Shown piece after piece: positions 53,123 to 60,793 of a stretch of DNA of 64,000 nt (its first letter is position 1; the number at the start of each line of letters is the position of its first letter). Position numbers and translations under genes: made by a program. Under the pieces are notes generated by a model. That model saw only the letters and a program-made list of their open reading frames with translations, did not search any database and was not told where the DNA came from. The DNA is taken from contig NZ_JAGIOD010000002.1 of assembly GCF_017876545.1 (NCBI RefSeq), forward strand, positions 806,001 through 870,000, in the 5' to 3' direction. Origin of the DNA: Brachybacterium sacelli. GTDB taxonomy: Bacteria > Actinomycetota > Actinomycetes > Actinomycetales > Dermabacteraceae.

Positions 53123-53153
53123 GCGTATTACGCAATGGGATGCGTAATACGCA
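53123..53153. promoter_or_regulatory. Twin palindromic operator, probably for IclR
   Basis: GCGTATTACGCA (53123-53134) and TGCGTAATACGCA (53141-53153) are each palindromic about a central base and lie 19 bases apart centre to centre. They sit in the divergent promoter region between the DmdA-like gene and the IclR regulator, 20 bases before the regulator's -10. Confidence 0.75.
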
Positions 53154-53172
53154 AACACCGAGAAGAGGGGCG

Positions 53173-53178
53173 TAGCAT
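53173..53178 (+). promoter_or_regulatory. -10 element of the IclR gene
   Basis: TAGCAT, 6 bases before the ATG at 53185; GGAGG immediately before the ATG is too close to act as a usual ribosome-binding site. Confidence 0.45.
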
Positions 53179-53184
53179 CGGAGG

Positions 53185-53958
53185 ATGGTCACGAACGGAT
53201 CGGTGCAATCGGTGGACAGAGCCGCGCGGGTGATGGAGATCCTCGCCCGCGACGGCACGGCGGGCGTCGGCGAGGTCGCCCGGGAGCTGGAGGTCCACGG
53301 CTCCACCGCATCCCGTCTGATCGGGGCGCTGGAAGCCCACGACCTCGTCGCGCGGGACGGCGCCACCGGCAGGGTGAGGCTCGGGATGGGGGTGCTGCGC
53401 CTGGCGGCGGCCACCCGGTCGGGACTGGACATGACTGCCCAGGCGGGGCCGGTCTGCGACGCGCTCGCCGAGGAGCTGGGCGAGACCGTCAACGTCGCCG
53501 TCCTGCGTGACGGCGCGGCCGTGAACGTCTATCAGGCGCAGGGCACCCGGACGGTCGCTCTGCACAACTGGGTGGGGAACCGGACGGTCCTGCACGCCAC
53601 CTCGAGCGGGAAGATGCTCATGGCCCACCTGGCGGAGGCGGAGCTCGACGCCGTGCTCGAGACGCCGCGGGAACGGTTCACCGACGCCACCGTCACGGAT
53701 GCCGACGCGCTGCGCCGTCTGTTCGACGAGTCCCGGGAGCGGGGCTGGGCCGAGGCGGTCGAGGAGTTCGAGCAGGGACTCAACGCCGTGGCCGCCCCGA
53801 TCCGCGGGCCGGAGGGGCGCGTCGTCGCCGCGGTGTCGGTCGCGGGGCCGGCCTACCGGCTCGGACCCGAGGAGCTCCCGGTGGCTGCCGAGGTGCTGAT
53901 CCGGGCGGCCGAAGAGATCTCGCGCCGACTCGGGCACCGCGCCGAGATCGCCCTCTGA
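53185..53958 (+). CDS. IclR-family transcriptional regulator
   Basis: 257 residues. N-terminal winged HTH: SVDRAARVMEILARDGTAGV, then GEVARELEVHGSTASRLIGA and LVARDGATGRVRLGMGVL. The C-terminal GAF-like effector domain has VNVYQAQGTRTVALHNWVGN, LHATSSGKMLMAHL and GLNAVAAPIRGPEGRVVAAVSVAG. It is divergent from the DmdA-metF pair and convergent with the dimethylglycine-oxidase-like gene, so it probably controls this one-carbon module in response to a methylated substrate. Confidence 0.93.
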   Translation: MVTNGSVQSVDRAARVMEILARDGTAGVGEVARELEVHGSTASRLIGALEAHDLVARDGATGRVRLGMGVLRLAAATRSGLDMTAQAGPVCDALAEELGETVNVAVLRDGAAVNVYQAQGTRTVALHNWVGNRTVLHATSSGKMLMAHLAEAELDAVLETPRERFTDATVTDADALRRLFDESRERGWAEAVEEFEQGLNAVAAPIRGPEGRVVAAVSVAGPAYRLGPEELPVAAEVLIRAAEEISRRLGHRAEIAL

Positions 53959-54007
53959 GCGGACGGCCCGGCGGCGAGGCCGACCCCCTGGGTGAGGGCC
54001 GCGGGTC

Positions 54008-56536
54008 TCAGCCCTTCATCCGCAGGTCCTGCGGATCGAAGGCGGGGGTGCGTCCCGTGGTCAGCACCGTCACGGGGTGCGGCCGGCCGAGGTACTCCAC
54101 CGACAGCCTCGTGCCCTCGGCCGCGAGCTGCGGGGGCAGGTAGGCCATCACGAGGTAGGAGCCCAGCGACGGGGCCGGGCCGGCCGACGTGACGTAGGAG
54201 CGTCGGCCCTTCGCATCGAGGATCGGTTCGCCCTCCGTGGTCAGGACCGGTTCGCCGCCGGTCATGCAGCGCGGCGCGTCCGCGTCGGCTCCGTCGGTGG
54301 CCGGCTCGACCGTCAGCGTGCACAGCAGCGCCGCCGGATCCGCGGCTCGGGCGGCGAGGTAGGCCTGCTTGCCGACGAAGCCGGGCGTCTTGACCTTCGG
54401 CAGCGCGAGGTCGGCCTCGACCGGGTCGTACTCGGCGGTGAGCTCGGCACCCATCAGGCGGTAGCCCTTCTCGAGCCGGCCCGTGGTGCCGTAGACCCCG
54501 ATGCCGGCGGCGATCAGGCCCAGGTCCTGGCCGCTGCCCCAGAGCACGTCCCACACGCGCAGGCCGTGCTCGGTGGGCACGTGGATCTCCCAGCCGAGCT
54601 CGCCGACGTAGGAGATCCGCAGCAGTGAGGCGGGCACGGAGCCCAGCTGCACGTCCTGGGCGGAACCGAAACCGAAGGCCTCGTGCGAGAGGTCGTGTTC
54701 GGTGACCCGTTCCAGCAGATCGCGGGCGCGTGGCCCCCAGACGCCGAGGGTGGAGACGGCGGAGCTCGCATCGGTCAGCTGGACCGAGCCGTCCCCGGGC
54801 AGGTGAGCGCGGAACCAGGCCAGGTCCCGGGCGCCCTCCGCGCCGCCGGTGATGACCCGGAAGTCCTCCGCCCCGCGGCGCACGATCGTGAGGTCCGAGC
54901 GGAAGGTGCCCACCGGCGTCAGCAGCGGTGTGTAGACCACGCGGCCGACGCGCACGTCGATGCGAGCCATCGCCAGCTGCTCGAGGTAGGCCACTGCTCC
55001 GGGCCCGTGCACGTCGAAGACGGCGAAGGCGCCCAGATCGATCATCGCGACCCGGTCGCGCATCGCCAGGTGCTCGGCCTCGATGATCGGTGACCACCAG
55101 CGACGGTCCCATTCGGCCGGACGCTCGGTCAGGCGCGAGCCGTACTCCTGGAGCAGATCGGCGTTGGACTCGTACCACTGCGGCCGCTCCCAGCCGGCCG
55201 CCTCGAAGTACTGCGCCCCCAGCGCCTCGGTGCGGGGGTGGAAGGGACTCGTGCGCAGCGGGCGGTCCGAGAGCCACTGCTCGCGCGGGTGGGTGATCCC
55301 GTAGACCTTGGGGAACCCCTCGGCGGCACGTGCCCGCACGTGGGAAGGGCTGCGCAGGGCGGGATGGAAACGGGCGATGTCGGAGCCGTGCGGGTCGATC
55401 TCGCTGGCCCCGTCGGTGATCAGCTCGGCGAGCATGCGCCCGACCCCGGCGGCCTCCTTGATCCAGACGGCGGCGGCGGACCACAGCCCGCCCACCTCCG
55501 GCATCTCGCCGACCACGGCATTGCCGTCGGGCGTCAGCGAGAGCAGACCGTTCAGCGCCTCCTTGCGCGGCGGCTCCGGATCGGTGAGCAGCTCCGGGAA
55601 CATCTGCCGGGCCTGCTGCATCTGCAGCGCGAAGTCGTCCTCGGTGAAGGGGAAGCTGGTCGGTGTCGACTGCCCGGGATGGTTCCCCACCGGCGGGATC
55701 TCGTCGGGATGGTGCAGCAGCGGCCGGTGCGCGTAGGAACCGATCTCCAGATCGGGGCCGCGCTGGCGCTCGTACATCAGGCAGTCCATGTCGCGCAGCA
55801 GCGGGAAGCTGATCCACTCCTCGGTGCGTTCCAGCTGCGGGATGGGGCCGACGTCGATCATCTGGTGCACTGCCGGCGTCAGGGGGATCGTCGCACCGGC
55901 CAGGGCCGCGACCCGAGGGCTCCATACGCCGCAGGCGACGACGACGATCTCCGCCTCGATCTCCCCGGCGTCGGTGCGCACACGGCGGATCCGCCCGTCC
56001 TCGACCACGAGGTCGAGCACCTCGGTCTCTGGGCAGGTGGTCAGTGCCCCGGCCTCCTCGGCCCGTCGGCGCATCAGCTCCCCTGCGCGGATCGGGTCGA
56101 CGATCGCCCCCGTGGGTGTGTGGAATCCGCCGATCAGCAGGCTCGCGTCGCAGTACGGGACGAGCTGCTGGATCTCGGCGGGCGAGAGCAGATGCGCCTC
56201 CACGCCGAAAGCCTTCGCGGAGCTCATCCGTCGCGTCAGCTCCTGCATCCGCTCCGGGCTGCGGGCGACCTCGATGCCGCCGCACTGCGAGAGCACCCCG
56301 AGTTCCTCGTACTGCCGCAGGGAGTCCACCGTGAGATCGGTGATCTCCTTGGAGTGGTCGACGGGGAAGACGAAGTTCGAGGCGTGGCCCGTCGAACCGC
56401 CCGGGTCCGGCAGGGGACCCTTGTCGATCTGGACGATGCTGCGCCATCCCAGATCGGCCAGGTGGCTGACGGCGGCATTGCCGACCACCCCGGCTCCGAT
56501 GACGACGATGTCTGCACGATCCGGCAACTGTGCCAT
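54008..56536 (-). CDS. Dimethylglycine oxidase-like FAD/folate enzyme
   Basis: 842 residues, the size of Arthrobacter dimethylglycine oxidase. N-terminal FAD domain: DIVVIGAGVVGNAAVSHL (GxGxxG), then GGSTGHASNFVFP with the His that in the family carries covalent FAD. A C-terminal aminomethyltransferase half follows, with FAVFDVHGPGAVAYLEQLA, LTPVGTFRSDLTI, VGELGWEIHVPTEHG and YGTTGRLEKGYRLMG for folate. It would oxidatively N-demethylate dimethylglycine, sarcosine or an analogue, passing the one-carbon unit to tetrahydrofolate. GGGAGG lies before the ATG. Context with the DmdA-like, MetF-like and IclR genes supports this. Confidence 0.88.
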   Translation of the reverse strand: MAQLPDRADIVVIGAGVVGNAAVSHLADLGWRSIVQIDKGPLPDPGGSTGHASNFVFPVDHSKEITDLTVDSLRQYEELGVLSQCGGIEVARSPERMQELTRRMSSAKAFGVEAHLLSPAEIQQLVPYCDASLLIGGFHTPTGAIVDPIRAGELMRRRAEEAGALTTCPETEVLDLVVEDGRIRRVRTDAGEIEAEIVVVACGVWSPRVAALAGATIPLTPAVHQMIDVGPIPQLERTEEWISFPLLRDMDCLMYERQRGPDLEIGSYAHRPLLHHPDEIPPVGNHPGQSTPTSFPFTEDDFALQMQQARQMFPELLTDPEPPRKEALNGLLSLTPDGNAVVGEMPEVGGLWSAAAVWIKEAAGVGRMLAELITDGASEIDPHGSDIARFHPALRSPSHVRARAAEGFPKVYGITHPREQWLSDRPLRTSPFHPRTEALGAQYFEAAGWERPQWYESNADLLQEYGSRLTERPAEWDRRWWSPIIEAEHLAMRDRVAMIDLGAFAVFDVHGPGAVAYLEQLAMARIDVRVGRVVYTPLLTPVGTFRSDLTIVRRGAEDFRVITGGAEGARDLAWFRAHLPGDGSVQLTDASSAVSTLGVWGPRARDLLERVTEHDLSHEAFGFGSAQDVQLGSVPASLLRISYVGELGWEIHVPTEHGLRVWDVLWGSGQDLGLIAAGIGVYGTTGRLEKGYRLMGAELTAEYDPVEADLALPKVKTPGFVGKQAYLAARAADPAALLCTLTVEPATDGADADAPRCMTGGEPVLTTEGEPILDAKGRRSYVTSAGPAPSLGSYLVMAYLPPQLAAEGTRLSVEYLGRPHPVTVLTTGRTPAFDPQDLRMKG

Positions 56537-56865
56537 GGCATCCTCCCGAGCTCACCGTGGGCCACCTCACGGTATCCCCGCGCGGCGCGTTTGACCATGG
56601 GTAGACCAGGCGCGGTCCGAGCCGGCGCCGGGCGGGGGCCGGCCCTGGCCCGCCACCAGGGCATGATCAGATCCGCGGATGTCGTCGCTCGATCGCCGTG
56701 CGGTGATCTCGCGCTCGGCGCATCGGGCCGACTGCGAGATCCGTGCAGGAGCACTGACGCGGTGAGGGAGACTGCATCCCCGCACGACGCACGAGGCGAG
56801 TACCCACGCAGAAAGTCCTGAGCCGCGGCATCGTCTGTCGACGATGCCGCGGCTCAGGACGTCGG
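56537..56865. other. Region between the oxidase gene and tRNA-His
   Basis: About 330 bases with no gene. On the minus strand TGGTC-N6-TGGTC (about 56589-56606) and GTGAGG/CCTCAC-like repeats near 56555-56575 are candidate regulatory elements for the oxidase. The right end holds the tRNA terminator listed separately. Confidence 0.45.
56815..56860 (-). terminator. 21-bp hairpin terminator of tRNA-His
   Basis: A perfect 21-bp stem (GTCCTGAGCCGCGGCATCGT and mirror) with TGTC loop, 6 bases beyond the tRNA 3' end. Confidence 0.88.
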
Positions 56866-56939
56866 GGTGATCGACGGGATTTGAACCCGCGACCGCCTGG
56901 ACCACAACCAGGAGCTCTACCAACTGAGCTACGACCACC
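56866..56939 (-). tRNA. tRNA-His (anticodon GUG)
   Basis: Acceptor GTGGTCG pairs with CGATCAC, with an extra G at -1 opposite discriminator C as expected for tRNA-His. The anticodon loop is TTGTGGT and the T-loop GGTTCAAATCC. CCA is not encoded. Confidence 0.96.
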
Positions 56940-57074
56940 ATGTGCGGATCGCGACCCGCAACGAGAGACAACCATACCGTCTCCGCTCGCTGTTCTCGCC
57001 TCGGCAGCGGTCGGTGAGGGTGTGATACGCGTTGCATCTGTCACCGCACGCGGACGAGGGTGGAGACTGGGGGC

Positions 57075-57422
57075 ATGATCGCCGCTTTCTCCCTCCAGCC
57101 CACCGGTGAGCCCTCCGACCCCGCGCTCGTGCGCACGCTCGAGGACGGCGCGGATGCCGCCAGCGTCCACGACGCGGTCGCCGCCGCCGTGCGCATCGTG
57201 CGCGAGTCCGGCCTGCCCACCCGCACCTCCTCGATGTTCACCGAGGTCGAGGGGGAGTGGGATCAGGTCATGGACGTCGTCAAGCGCGCGACGGCCGAAG
57301 CGGGGCGCTACGGCTCGCGCGTCTCCCTCGTGCTCAAGGCGGACCTCCGACCCGGCCACAGCGGGGAGCTCGACGGCAAGGTCGAGCGGCTCGAGGCCGC
57401 CGTCGACCGCCTCGAGGACTGA
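57075..57422 (+). CDS. MTH1187-family thiamine-binding protein
   Basis: 115 residues with ferredoxin-like fold: MIAAFSLQPTGE, SVHDAVAAAVRIVRESGLP, SMFTEVEGEWDQVMDVVKRA and RVSLVLKADLR are the MTH1187/YkoF pattern (strand-helix-strand, with T-x-x-E and E-x-x-x-V-M). It binds thiamine in characterised relatives. Two upstream in-frame starts exist; the ATG at 57075 begins exactly at the family N-terminus. Confidence 0.88.
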   Translation: MIAAFSLQPTGEPSDPALVRTLEDGADAASVHDAVAAAVRIVRESGLPTRTSSMFTEVEGEWDQVMDVVKRATAEAGRYGSRVSLVLKADLRPGHSGELDGKVERLEAAVDRLED

Positions 57423-57485
57423 TCCCACCGACCGGGCGGACCGGCTCTCGGGGACCGCGCGGCGAGGGCGTTCCGCCCTTCGGGC

Positions 57486-59387
57486 TCAGAGGTCCTGGTC
57501 GAGCAGCCCGTCGCGCAGTGCCGCCGCCAGGGTCGGAGTCACCGGCAGGCGCGGGATGAGCGTCGCCTGGAAGGCGTGGTAGATGTCCGGCTTGCCCGGC
57601 CAGGTCACGCCCTGCGGCTCGTTGTCGGCGTCGAGCTCGTGGAACCAGGAGCCGGTCCCGGGGTCCAACAGGTAGGTGGAGATGTACTCCCACCACTGCT
57701 CGTAGCGTTCGGCCCACACCCGCTCCCCGGTCACCTGGTGCATCACTGCGGCCGCACCGACGGCCTCGGCGGCGACCCAGTGCATGCGCTCACGCGCCAC
57801 GGGGGTGCCGTCCCAGTCCACGGTGTAGGCGAAGCCGGGTGCACCGTCGGCCCCGAAGGTGGCCGCGGCCTTCTCCATCAGCGCGGTGGCCGCCTCGAGC
57901 ATCCACTCCGGGGCCTCGCCCTCGACCGAGATCAGCGCGGCCCGGCCGTGCAGCACCAGGCGCGCCCACTCGATCCAGTGCCCGATCGTGGCGCCGTAGG
58001 GGCGGAACGGGTGAGTGGGCTCGTCGCGGTTGTACTCCAGCAGCGGGTTCCAGTCGGTGTCGAAGTGCTCGGGAAGGGCCCAATCGTTGCCGCGGGCGAA
58101 CTCGTCGATCGCGCGGGTCATGATCCCCACCGCGCGATCGAGCCAGCGGCGCTGCCCGGTCACGTCGGCGGCGGCCAGCAGCGCTTCGACCGTGTGCATG
58201 TTGGCGTTGATCCCGCGATACTCCTCGCAGGTGGAGAAGGCGCGATCGAAGGTGTCGACGCTCATGCCGGCGTCCTCGTCGAAGAACTTCTCATCCAGCA
58301 CCGTCAATGCCTCTTCGAGCAGCTCCGCGGCTCCCGGTCGGCCCGCGGCGAGCGCCGAGGAGGCGGCGAGCACCACGAAGGCGTGCGCGTAGGCCTGCTT
58401 CGAGTCGTCGACCGGCTGGCCCGCCGCGACCGAGGCGAACCAGCCGCCGTGCTCCTGATCGAGGAACACCCCGCGCAGCGAGGCGATGCCGTGATCGGCG
58501 AAGCGGCCGAAGTCCGGACGTCCCAGCAGGTGGCCGAGCGCGAAGCTGTGCGTCATCCGGCAGGTGATCCACAGCTCCGAGGGGCGTGAGAGATCCGGGG
58601 CGCCGTTCTCGTCGAGCCAGGCGAAGCCGCCATCGGCCCGGACGGACTCGGAGCCGAACACGAGCAGCTCGTCCCCCTCGCCCTCGAGCCAGCGGCGGTG
58701 TGAGGCGCGATCGAGCCAGGGCACGTGCGGAGCCGGGGCCGGGGTGCTGCCCACGGGCGTCGCCTCCGGGGCGAGCTCGAAGGTGCGCGAGGCAGCCTGC
58801 GCCTGGGCGGTGGTGGGCCCGGGCTCGGTGACCAGCAGCACCTCGCGGTAGTACTTCAGCTCCTGGATGGACTCCTGGATGTCGGCCAGCGCACGGTGGC
58901 CGCCGTGCTTGGCGGGGATGTTGTAGTACACCCGCGGGAACCAGCGCTTGGCGAGCTCCTTGAGGCTGGAGACGTCGATGGTGCGGTAGGACAGCCAGCT
59001 CGCGAACTCGGGGACGTCGCGGTCCAGGAACACCCGGTCGGTGCCCACGCTGTTGCCCGCGAGGGGGGCCTTTCCCGGCTCGGGGCAGAACTCGCGCACG
59101 TAGGCCAGGCACTGCTCCTGCGCCTGCTCGAGGGTCATGCCCCCGTCGAGCTCCTCGAGGAGGCCGGAGACGGTGTGCATGTTGACCACGAAGGGGTCCA
59201 TGCCCTCCAGCGACTCCGCCGGCGGCTTGATGACGACGTCGACACCGTCACCCAGGATGTTCAGATCGGCGTCGGTCACGAGCACGGCGATCTCGACGAG
59301 CGCGTCACGCTGTTTGTCGAGGCCGGTCATCTCGCAGTCGACCCAGATGATGCGGTCGTTGAGGGCGCGGGAGGAGCTGGAAGTCAC
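57486..59387 (-). CDS. Oligoribonuclease-AGE (sugar isomerase) fusion protein
   Basis: 633 residues in one uninterrupted frame. Residues 1-200 are a complete Orn: IIWVDCEMTGLD (Asp17, Glu19), GNSVGTDRVFLD and GGHRALADIQESIQELKYYR. An Ala/Pro-rich linker (about 200-221) leads to a full AGE-superfamily (alpha/alpha)6-barrel: ITCRMTHSFALG (Arg), GINANMHTVEALL (His), GHWIEWARL (Glu) and KPDIYHAFQATLIPR (His), the residue set of mannose isomerase/YihS-type enzymes. The GTG at 59387 has TACTGT 6 bases upstream. A GTG codon at the AGE boundary (58724) has no ribosome-binding site. The fusion appears genuine and I know of no described example. Confidence 0.92.
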   Translation of the reverse strand: MTSSSSRALNDRIIWVDCEMTGLDKQRDALVEIAVLVTDADLNILGDGVDVVIKPPAESLEGMDPFVVNMHTVSGLLEELDGGMTLEQAQEQCLAYVREFCPEPGKAPLAGNSVGTDRVFLDRDVPEFASWLSYRTIDVSSLKELAKRWFPRVYYNIPAKHGGHRALADIQESIQELKYYREVLLVTEPGPTTAQAQAASRTFELAPEATPVGSTPAPAPHVPWLDRASHRRWLEGEGDELLVFGSESVRADGGFAWLDENGAPDLSRPSELWITCRMTHSFALGHLLGRPDFGRFADHGIASLRGVFLDQEHGGWFASVAAGQPVDDSKQAYAHAFVVLAASSALAAGRPGAAELLEEALTVLDEKFFDEDAGMSVDTFDRAFSTCEEYRGINANMHTVEALLAAADVTGQRRWLDRAVGIMTRAIDEFARGNDWALPEHFDTDWNPLLEYNRDEPTHPFRPYGATIGHWIEWARLVLHGRAALISVEGEAPEWMLEAATALMEKAAATFGADGAPGFAYTVDWDGTPVARERMHWVAAEAVGAAAVMHQVTGERVWAERYEQWWEYISTYLLDPGTGSWFHELDADNEPQGVTWPGKPDIYHAFQATLIPRLPVTPTLAAALRDGLLDQDL

Positions 59388-59393
59388 CGGACC

Positions 59394-59399
59394 ACAGTA
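59394..59399 (-). promoter_or_regulatory. -10 element of the leaderless Orn-AGE gene
   Basis: TACTGT on the minus strand, 6 bases before the GTG at 59387, with no Shine-Dalgarno. Confidence 0.5.
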
Positions 59400-59470
59400 T
59401 CGCGGGAACACGGCCACGGTTCCGGAGCTCGCTCGTGGCGGCCGAGGGCGCTGGTGCTGAGTTGTGTCGG

Positions 59471-59507
59471 GATCTCAGCCAGTTCCGGGCAGAAAGTGGC
59501 TGAGATC
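59471..59507. promoter_or_regulatory. 11-bp inverted repeat between divergent genes
   Basis: GATCTCAGCCA and TGGCTGAGATC pair perfectly across a 15-base spacer, in the shared promoter region of the Orn-AGE and thioesterase genes. Operator or mRNA hairpin; not decided. Confidence 0.6.
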
Positions 59508-59584
59508 GGAGCAATCGCGCGCGAGCGCTCGTGGTTACCATGGGGTCATCTGGGTTCGTCGAGGAGCCCGGGGGAGGAGTCGCC

Positions 59585-60112
59585 GTGAACTTGTACCTCC
59601 GTCTGCTCGTCGTCATGATCAGGGTGCGATTCCGAAGTCGCCTGAGCATGTGGGACACCTCCCGCGTCCGCTTCCGCGTGAATCCCCTCGACCTCGATGT
59701 GCAGCGCCACATGAACAACGGTCGCTACCTCACGCTGATGGACCTCGGCCGGATGGACCTCATGATCCGTTCCGGCTTCTGGAAGCGGGTGACCGGGAAG
59801 GGCTGGTATCCCGTGATCGCCGGGCAGTCGATCACCTACCGCCGCTCGCTGACGTTGGGGCAGCGCTTCGACCTCTCGTCGCGGGTGATCGGGCACGACG
59901 ACCGCTGGATCTACATGGAGCAGGTCTTCCGCGTCGGCGACGTGGTCCATGCCGACGCCATCATCCGGGCCCGCTTTCTGCGGCGCACGGGCGGCTCGGT
60001 GGACATCCCGGAGGTGCTGGACCTCGCCGGCCCGATCCCGGAGAGTCTGCGGGTGCCCGACTGGATCCTCGACTGGAACGAGTCCTCCTCCCAGCACAGC
60101 CGAGGACTCTGA
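59585..60112 (+). CDS. 4HBT/hotdog-fold acyl-CoA thioesterase-like protein
   Basis: 175 residues. The N-terminus is hydrophobic (LYLRLLVVMIRVRF), then VRFRVNPLDLDVQRHMNNGRYLTLMDLGRMDL, the FabB/4HBT-type signature with Asp and the HMNNGRY loop. GWYPVIAGQSITYRRSLTLGQRFDL follows as the central strands. The GTG at 59585 has GGAGGAG 5 bases upstream; a longer frame begins 18 codons earlier without such support. It likely hydrolyses acyl-CoA thioesters at the membrane. Confidence 0.82.
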   Translation: MNLYLRLLVVMIRVRFRSRLSMWDTSRVRFRVNPLDLDVQRHMNNGRYLTLMDLGRMDLMIRSGFWKRVTGKGWYPVIAGQSITYRRSLTLGQRFDLSSRVIGHDDRWIYMEQVFRVGDVVHADAIIRARFLRRTGGSVDIPEVLDLAGPIPESLRVPDWILDWNESSSQHSRGL

Positions 60113-60208
60113 GCACGCACCGGGACCGGGCGCGGCCCTCGCGACGAGACCGCGCGCCCGGTAGGTTATGAGGATCATCCGTCGGCCCGCCGTCGATCGA
60201 GAGGCCCC

Positions 60209-60793
60209 ATGACCTCGCCGTCCGCCCCCGAGACTCCGGACCCGTCTGCGAAGCCCGGCACCGGCCACGGCCTACCGGAGCCCGCCGAGGCGGAGGCGCA
60301 TGCCGCGGGCTTCGGTCTGCGCCCGCCCCGGGATCACGTCGATTCCCGGTGTCGCGCCTGGTGGGCGACCCAGACCGCGCTGTGGGCCGCCCTTCCCGTC
60401 CTCGTGCTCGCCCTGCTCGGTCTCCTCATCGAACCGGCTCGCTGGTGGCTGCTGGGGGCGGCGCTGGTGCTGCTCGTGCTCGCCGTGCCCCTCGCCCTGG
60501 TGGTGCCCCGGGTGCGGTGGCGCATCCACCGTTGGGAGGCGACCGATGACGCGCTCTACAGCCGTACCGGACTGTTGTGGGAGGAGTGGCGCGCGGCGCC
60601 CCTGTCCCGCATCCAGACCGTCGACATGGACCGCGGGCCGCTGCAGCGTTCCTTCGGCCTGGCCACCATCTCGGTGTCCACGGCCTCGGCGCGCGGCGCC
60701 GTGCGCATCAGCGCGCTCGACGCGGAGCTGGCGACGGAGCTGGTGCAGCGGTTCACCCATCTGACGGAGGCCGACGACGAGGACGCGACATGA
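60209..60793 (+). CDS. PH-domain (bPH2, YdbS-like) membrane protein
   Basis: 194 residues. Two adjacent membrane helices (TALWAALPVLVLALLGLLIE and WWLLGAALVLLVLAVPLALV) precede a bPH2 domain: WRIHRWEATDDALYSRTGLLWEEW, APLSRIQTVDMDRGPLQRSFGLATISVSTAS. GAGAGG lies before the ATG. Its stop overlaps the next start (ATGA). Paralogous B. subtilis YdbS/YdbT are linked to resistance against membrane-active peptides; that role is inference here. Confidence 0.85.
   Translation: MTSPSAPETPDPSAKPGTGHGLPEPAEAEAHAAGFGLRPPRDHVDSRCRAWWATQTALWAALPVLVLALLGLLIEPARWWLLGAALVLLVLAVPLALVVPRVRWRIHRWEATDDALYSRTGLLWEEWRAAPLSRIQTVDMDRGPLQRSFGLATISVSTASARGAVRISALDAELATELVQRFTHLTEADDEDAT

Noticed and set aside
55238..56821. 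527-codon plus-strand frame across the dimethylglycine-oxidase-like gene
   Set aside because: Shadow of an 842-residue protein that has clear FAD and folate motifs; the frame has no recognisable domain.
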